Shown: positions 59,179 through 64,000 of the stretch, piece by piece
Layout: the number at the start of each line of letters is the position of its first letter
How positions within the stretch are numbered: the stretch's first letter is position 1
NCBI RefSeq assembly: GCF_003255815.1
Contig: NC_037683.1
Coordinates: forward strand, 74,081,035-74,145,034
Source: Theropithecus gelada
Taxonomy: Eukaryota > Chordata > Mammalia > Primates > Cercopithecidae
Direction of reading: 5' to 3'
Length of the DNA stretch: 64,000 bases
The notes under the pieces: model-generated
Database searches by the model: none
What the model saw: only the letters and a program-made list of their open reading frames with translations
What the model was told of the DNA's origin: nothing
Position numbers and translations under genes: made by a program

Positions 59179-59696
59179 CATACATACTATATATATATAC
59201 ACACACATACACATACACACATATGTGTATACACATGTGTGTCTTTGTCTGTGTAGGGGGAGAGAAAGAGTGTGGCAGAGACTTATTACACAGAATTGGT
59301 TCATAAGATTATGGAGGCTGACAAATCTTACAATCTGCGGTTGGAACACTGGAGACCCAGGAGAGCAAATGTTGTAAGTTCTAGGCTGAACAATAACGTG
59401 CTCAAGACCCAAGAAGAACCAATGCTTCAGTCCAAGTCTAAAAGCTAGAAAAGACCAATGTCCAGCTCAAGAAGTCAGGCAGGAGTTTCCTCTTAAATAG
59501 GCTTTTTGTTCTTTTCTGGTCTTCAGTTGATTGAATGATGCCCACTGATATTAGAAAAGGCAATCTACTTCACTCAGCCTACCAAGTCAAATGGTAATCT
59601 CATCCAAAAACACCCTCATGAACACACCCAGAATAATGTCTGGCCAAACATCTGTTCACTCCATGGCCCAGTCAAGTCAAAACACAAAACATCACA
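59036..59696 (-). repeat. MLT2-like LTR, antisense, with GATA microsatellite
   Basis: The right part reads 'gattatggaggctgacaaat', 'tcttcagttgattgaatgat', 'aaggcaatctacttcactca' and 'gtctggccaaacatctgttc', and ends 'catcaca'. It parallels the copy at 16,840. The tetranucleotide repeat with an N lies in its left part. Minus frames at 58,978-59,412 and 59,021-59,236 encode Tyr-Leu-Ser-Ile repeats and are artefacts. Confidence 0.65.
59069..59178. repeat. (GATA)n microsatellite in two blocks around an N
   Basis: Block one (about 59,069-59,120) and block two (59,131-59,178) hold roughly a dozen units each. Between them lie one N (59,121) and 'agtagaact'. The same 11 bases, 'agtagaactga', also precede block one. 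The tail changes to TACA, TA and CA repeats up to about 59,222. Confidence 0.92.
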
Positions 59697-59899
59697 CTTA
59701 TTTGATGGTGTTACCTGAGAACTAAGCTCTGATATTTTTATCTTGCCCAAATTCCTATCTGAAAGGTCTGGACAGTCATGCCCTATAAACCATAAATTCT
59801 CATCAGATGGGTTTTATTTAACCATATATATCATGACTTACTTTCCAATCTGACTCTGGTATAACATTACTTGATAAAGAAGAAAGTCAAAATATTTTA

Positions 59900-60186
59900 T
59901 CCCGGGAGGGCACAGCAACTCATGCCTGTAATCCCACCACTTTGGGAGGTTGAGGCGGGCAGATCACAAGGTCATCAGTTTGAGACCAGCCTGGCTAACA
60001 TGGCGAAACCCCATCTCTACCTAAAATACAAAAATTAGCTGGTCATGGTGGCAGGTGCCTGTAATCCCAGCTACTTGGGAAGCTGAGGCAGGAGAATCAC
60101 TTGAACCCAGGAGTGGAGGTTGCAGTGAGTCGAGTGCCAATGCACTCCAGCCTGGGTGATGAGAGCAAGATTCCGTGCGTGTCAAA
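59900..60186 (+). repeat. AluS
   Basis: The element starts near 'cccgggagggcacagcaact' and ends 'gcaagattccgtgcgtgtc'. The right monomer is slightly shortened near 'gagtcgagtgccaatgcact'. The A tail is short. Confidence 0.9.
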
Positions 60187-60209
60187 AAGAAAATTACACT
60201 AAAATATGT

Positions 60210-60746
60210 TTCTTTGCCATATCTTGAAATGGCCCTGCAAAGCTGTCCTCTATGGGGGAAAATCTGCATCATAAAGAATCTCTGTTAACATAGCTAGATC
60301 TTTTTCTTCCAGGCCCTTCTAATCCTAAAGAGATTAAGAGTCTAGCATTTGACATCTATTGTCTCTAAGGGCAGCCACTATAAAACTTCAGAAGAACCTC
60401 TTCTCTACAATATTTTATCTTAAGCTGAACATTTCCTTTCTATCATCCCAGGTCTTTAGATAAACTCAACCAATTGACAATCAGAAAATGTTTACATTTA
60501 CCCACAGCCTGGAAACCTCCGCTTTGGGTTGTCCCACCTTTCTGGACTAAACTAATGTATTTCTTAAATGTATTTGATTAATGTTTCATGCCTCCCTAAA
60601 ATATAAAAACCAAGCTGTGCCCTGGCCACCTTGGGCACATATTCTCAGGACCTCCTACTGGCTGTGTCACGGGCCATGGTCACTCATATTTGGCTCAGAA
60701 TAAATTTCTTCAAATATTTTACAGAGTTTGACTCTTTTCACCGACA
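60210..60746 (+). repeat. Retroviral LTR, sense; same family as 61,814-62,372
   Basis: The text 'caaccaattgacaatcagaa', 'tgggttgtcccacctttctg', 'ataaaaaccaagctgtgccc', 'accttgggcacatattctca' and 'ggctcagaataaatttcttc' (poly-A signal) is an LTR in sense orientation, ending at 'ccgaca'. The reverse complement of 61,814-62,372 carries the same ordered phrases. The 5' limit is approximate and I cannot name the family. Confidence 0.65.
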
Positions 60747-61400
60747 TACCTGTGGCAAATCCACACAGGTCTGCAGCAAGCTCCATTCTTGCCTCCTCTG
60801 AAGAAAGAATTTGACTGAGAGGCATAAGGCAGAAGAGACCAAGGCAAGTTTTAGAGCAGGCGTAGAAGTTTATTAAAAAGCTTTGGAGCAGGAATGAAAA
60901 GAAAATGAAGTACACTTGGAAGATGCCCAAGTGGGCATCTTGGAGGTCAAGTGCCCCATTTAATCTTGGACTTCAGGTTTTATATGCTGGTCTATGTCCA
61001 GCATCCTGAGTCCCCTTTCCCTTGATTCTTCCCTGAGGGTGGCCTGCTAGCACTTGGGAGGCGAGCATGCACAATGTGTTTACTGATGTTGTATACATGC
61101 TCATCTTAGGCATTTTTCCCTTTTCCAGTGGAATGCCCTGGGAAGGTCATATACCAGTTAAACTCCACCACTTTGCCTCTTAATTTGCATCCTTAAGGCC
61201 ACTCACTCAGTTCCTGAAATCTTACTGGGAAGGTGCTGATCACCAGCTACAGGTATTTTTATCCATTGGCAGACTGTCTTTTCCTGGCCCTGGCTGCAAC
61301 CAATTATTATTTTAGAGAGGCAGCATGACAACTGCCTGATCATCAACTGACATTCCTGGTGAGGCTGAGGGAACCCTCTCCTGCCCTGCTTGTGCCTGAC
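60747..61400 (-). repeat. Second, unrelated LTR in antisense
   Basis: In minus-strand sense it has a TATA-like 'gcatataaaacctga' (complement near 60,980), then a poly-A signal in 'gctttttaataaacttct' (near 60,870) and a downstream segment. The sequence on + ('gaagtttattaaaaagcttt') confirms the orientation. Boundaries are approximate and the family is not named. Confidence 0.55.
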
Positions 61401-63600
61401 TAGCTACCTACTGTAGCAAAGACAGTATGACCCAAATATTTATTCCTTTTTAGGCCTGTGACATTAGTGATCCTGCCTGTTTAGATCGTTACAATTTCAC
61501 ATTACCTTTAACACAAGACATGGGAAATTACTAAGAGACACCCAAAAACCTCCTGTTTTCCAGACGTACTCCTTCCTGCCCTTGTGTAGGAACAATCCAA
61601 TTTTCCCTGGATAGGATTAATCCTCTTCTATAAAACTGACGCTTTTCTCTGCCTGTTGGTTCATTGGCAGGAAGAGCCCATAATGGCCAGTTAATAGTGT
61701 CAGCTTCCAGTTTAGTGAATCACTGTTGTGTCCTATGATATGTCTTATTTTGTTAGGTAAGAACTGTAAGTTAAAAGTGGAGGAGACAAACTTTGCCAGA
61801 GGATTATTAAGGGTGTGAACCCAAAAGTATCTGAGACAGGTCTCCATCAATTTAGCAAGTTTATTTTGTCAACATTAAGGATGCATTTGTGACACAGATT
61901 CAGGGGGTTCTGACAGCATGTGCCCAAGGCGGTCTGGCTCCAGCTTGTTTTTACACATTTTAGGGAGACATAATACGTCAATCAATACATATAAGATTTA
62001 CATTGGTTCCATTTGGAAGGGTGGGACAACTTGAAGCAGGGGGCTTCCTGGGCATAGGTAAATTTAAAAATTTTCTGATTGGCAATCAGTTGAGTTATTA
62101 TCTATAGAAAGGAATTTCTGGGTTACAATAAGGGGTTGCAAAGACCACGGTTTTATCACACAGATGAAGCTCTTAATAGACTTAAGTCTGTGTTGATGTT
62201 AAACACTGGCCAACTTTTCTTGAATTCTGAAAGGGAGGGGGGTACAATGAGGCGTGTTTGATCCCCTCTTCCATCATGGCCTAAACTAGTTTTTCATGTT
62301 AACTCTGGAGTGTCCTTGACTGACAGGACATTCAGATGGTTGAGAGGCCTTAGAATTTATTTTTGGTTTACAGGGGTAACAGAGAGCAACTATTTACATT
62401 TCTACCTGGTTCCTGGACCTATAAAGCTTGTCTATGAGAGAAATAGGACCATGTATTGGTCACTAACTCAAAGCATATACTGCATCGTGAAGTGTTGTAC
62501 TCCAGCCCTGCAAAATAGTCCCATACATTTGGTACCATAATGTAGTCTTCAGAAAAATATTCTACTATCCTAACAAGTCAAGTTATTCAGGGTGAGCGTC
62601 ATAATATGACTAGTAAATTCCATGTTGAATAACTTTCATGGACAACACTAATACTGAATGTAAAACTGAAACACTAAATAGGACATTTTGGAAATCTATG
62701 AATAGTTTTGACAGAATCTTCAAAGACAAATTCATACCCAAAATATGTGTCTTTTCCACTGAGAACAAATAGCTATTTTTTCCATGATAAAAGTAGTACA
62801 ATTTAATTAACCTCCTCCCATTGCTTGGTAGTGGTGACATATTGATGGTTTAATGGTCTCTGCTGCTGGCAGACTGGACACTTGATAGTGGCTGATGCCT
62901 AATTGGTCTTTGCCTACAAGAAGTAAGCAAAGTGGAGGTTCATGTTGCTGACCCATGTACAACCTCCATTCCTCCCACCACAGCCACCTTGATAATAAGA
63001 CAAGTACAGGGATGGCTGGGGAAAGAGGCTGAGTAACACCCACAGCCTGGGTTATCTTGTCTACCTAATTATTAATAGCCACCTCAAAGAGAACTGAGGG
63101 TGCTCTTTGGTAAACAATCATATAGGACACAAATATATTTATATTTTGTGCATATTTTGGAGAGGTCTATTCATATACCACTTCCTGACTCCTTATCAGA
63201 TTTTCGCATCGTGTTCTTTCCAAGTTTCTGACTCCATTCAAACCATTAGCCACTACCCATGTAGCATGCCGATCTATAAATCTGGCCATTTTACCTAGGC
63301 AACACAAACAACCAAGTATACTGCTTTAGAACATGGGGAGTAACAGATTCTGGAACTTTTCCTTTTCCTTGGAAGAAATATTGATGAGAGACAAATCTGA
63401 ATAGCCTTGGGGGCTCATCCCCTTCCCCCTTTGAAAACTTAGTAGACAGCTACCTTAGCTGGGCGGAGCCAGCATGCAAGCAAGGCCTTTGGCTGATTTC
63501 AGCATTACTAACAGGCAAATTTGTTCCCTGAGCCTTTGGTATGCAGACCTTGGTCTCCAATATGCATCTTGCCTAGCATGTTCTTGGACCCAGAGATCTG
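61400..63600 (-). pseudogene. Decayed ERVL internal region (pol remnants), split by an LTR
   Basis: Minus-strand translation in shifting frames shows degraded retroviral pol. RNase H-end-like residues lie near 63,250. An integrase zinc-binding region with a CPVCQ motif lies at about 62,860. Sequence typical of the 3' internal region lies at 61,400-61,813. Stops and frameshifts are frequent, and no frame exceeds about 80 codons. An LTR (61,814-62,372) interrupts it. The ERVL assignment is by resemblance, and no functional product is possible. The stretch 62,373-62,800 is the least certain part. Confidence 0.55.
61814..62372 (-). repeat. Retroviral solo LTR, antisense, with TG...CA ends
   Basis: The + strand starts 'tgtgaacccaaaagtatctg' and ends 'atttttggtttaca' (559 bp). 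In between are 'agcaagtttattttgtcaac' (reversed poly-A signal region), 'catgtgcccaaggcggtctg' and 'tctgattggcaatcagttga'. Flanks 'aggg' and 'gggg' are a likely 4-bp target duplication with one change. It lies inside the ERVL remnant. Confidence 0.75.
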
Positions 63601-63607
63601 TTTTACT

Positions 63608-63622
63608 TTTTTTTTTTTTTTT
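63608..63622. repeat. Poly-T run
   Basis: A T run of about 15 bases lies just beyond the pol remnant. No Alu or L1 follows it. Confidence 0.8.
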
Positions 63623-63915
63623 AAACTACAAGAAACCAAGTACTTCCTCCTCCTTTTACGCTAACTTTATAACTGGGTAAGTGAATAGGAGTGCTTTTTT
63701 TATACATCCAGCTTTGTAAATGAAGCAAGCCTCTGTAGGACTTTTGGTCATGATACTTATAGATCATCAATGTCCATTCTGTGATAGAGAAATGAGAATT
63801 TGGGAGATTGTGTAAACTCTACTACTTCTCTGTAAACTCCTGTCCCCCACCGCCACCCATTAGACTCTCTGTTATAACTGCAACCTGTGGTTCTATGCCG
63901 AGTGTCCACAGCCCC
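63623..63915. other. Unique sequence
   Basis: No repeat or gene is recognised. Confidence 0.4.
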
Positions 63916-64000
63916 TGTGATGATTGATACTGAGTGTCAACTTGATTGGACACAAGGGTGTAAAGTATTGTTCCTAGGTGTGTCTGTGAGGGTGTTGCCA
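63916..64000 (+). repeat. MLT2-like ERVL LTR, first 85 bp
   Basis: The LTR start 'tgtgatgattgatactgagt', then 'gtcaacttgattggacacaa' and 'ctaggtgtgtctgtgagggt', is characteristic. It is cut off by the window end. Its + orientation is opposite to the ERVL pol remnant, so it is probably not that element's own LTR. Confidence 0.75.

Noticed and set aside
58978..59412. 144-codon minus frame with Tyr-Leu-Ser-Ile repeats
   Set aside because: It is the translation of the GATA microsatellite and includes an unknown residue at the N.
62807..63043. 78-codon minus frame as an intact retroviral gene
   Set aside because: The frame that stays open is not the one showing integrase-like residues. The integrase-like frame contains stops.

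Overview
This window is non-coding primate DNA built from layered transposable elements. No exon, protein-coding gene, tRNA, rRNA or CpG island can be supported. Every open frame is short and is explained by an element, a simple repeat or chance. The lineage is primate because Alu, L1PA, MADE1, MaLR/ERVL LTR and FLAM copies are all present. The youngest Alu (10,411-10,714, + strand) carries substitutions that I associate with the Old World monkey AluY lineage: 'ggctcaagcctg', 'gcgtaaacccgg' and 'gatccggccact'. I therefore infer a macaque, baboon or vervet-type genome rather than human. One ambiguous base (59,121) shows that this is draft assembly sequence.

Layout. 0-9 kb: a long ancient L2, an MLT1 LTR, MIR, a free Alu left monomer and an MLT2-like ERVL LTR in otherwise unique AT-rich DNA. 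9-26 kb: six Alus plus many MIR and L2 relics, an MLT2-like LTR with an internal hairpin, and an MLT1 LTR that splits a MIR. 26-32 kb: mostly unique sequence with microsatellites. 32-38.5 kb: a nested block in which an old L1 (minus strand) is cut by two MLT1 LTRs and an Alu, followed head-to-head by a plus-strand L1 and two more LTRs. 38.5-45 kb: mainly unique DNA. 45-54 kb: an old minus-strand L1 fragment abutting a nearly full-length but dead L1PA element (minus strand). 54-60 kb: an Alu, an MLT1 LTR carrying an 80-bp MADE1 hairpin, and an MLT2-like LTR with a GATA microsatellite. 60-64 kb: endogenous retrovirus remains, namely two LTRs of one family in opposite orientation, a third unrelated LTR, decayed ERVL pol, and the first bases of an MLT2 LTR.

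No genes work together here. What the sequence records is an insertion history: L2 and MIR first, then MLT1/MLT2 and L1M, then L1PA and Alu J/S, and finally the monkey AluY. I found no sign of a previously undescribed functional system. The most checkable oddities are the MADE1 hairpin, the inverted repeat at 16.95 kb, the duplicated anchor around the N at 59.1 kb, the 25-bp duplication at 38.03 kb and the rearranged retroelement junctions.
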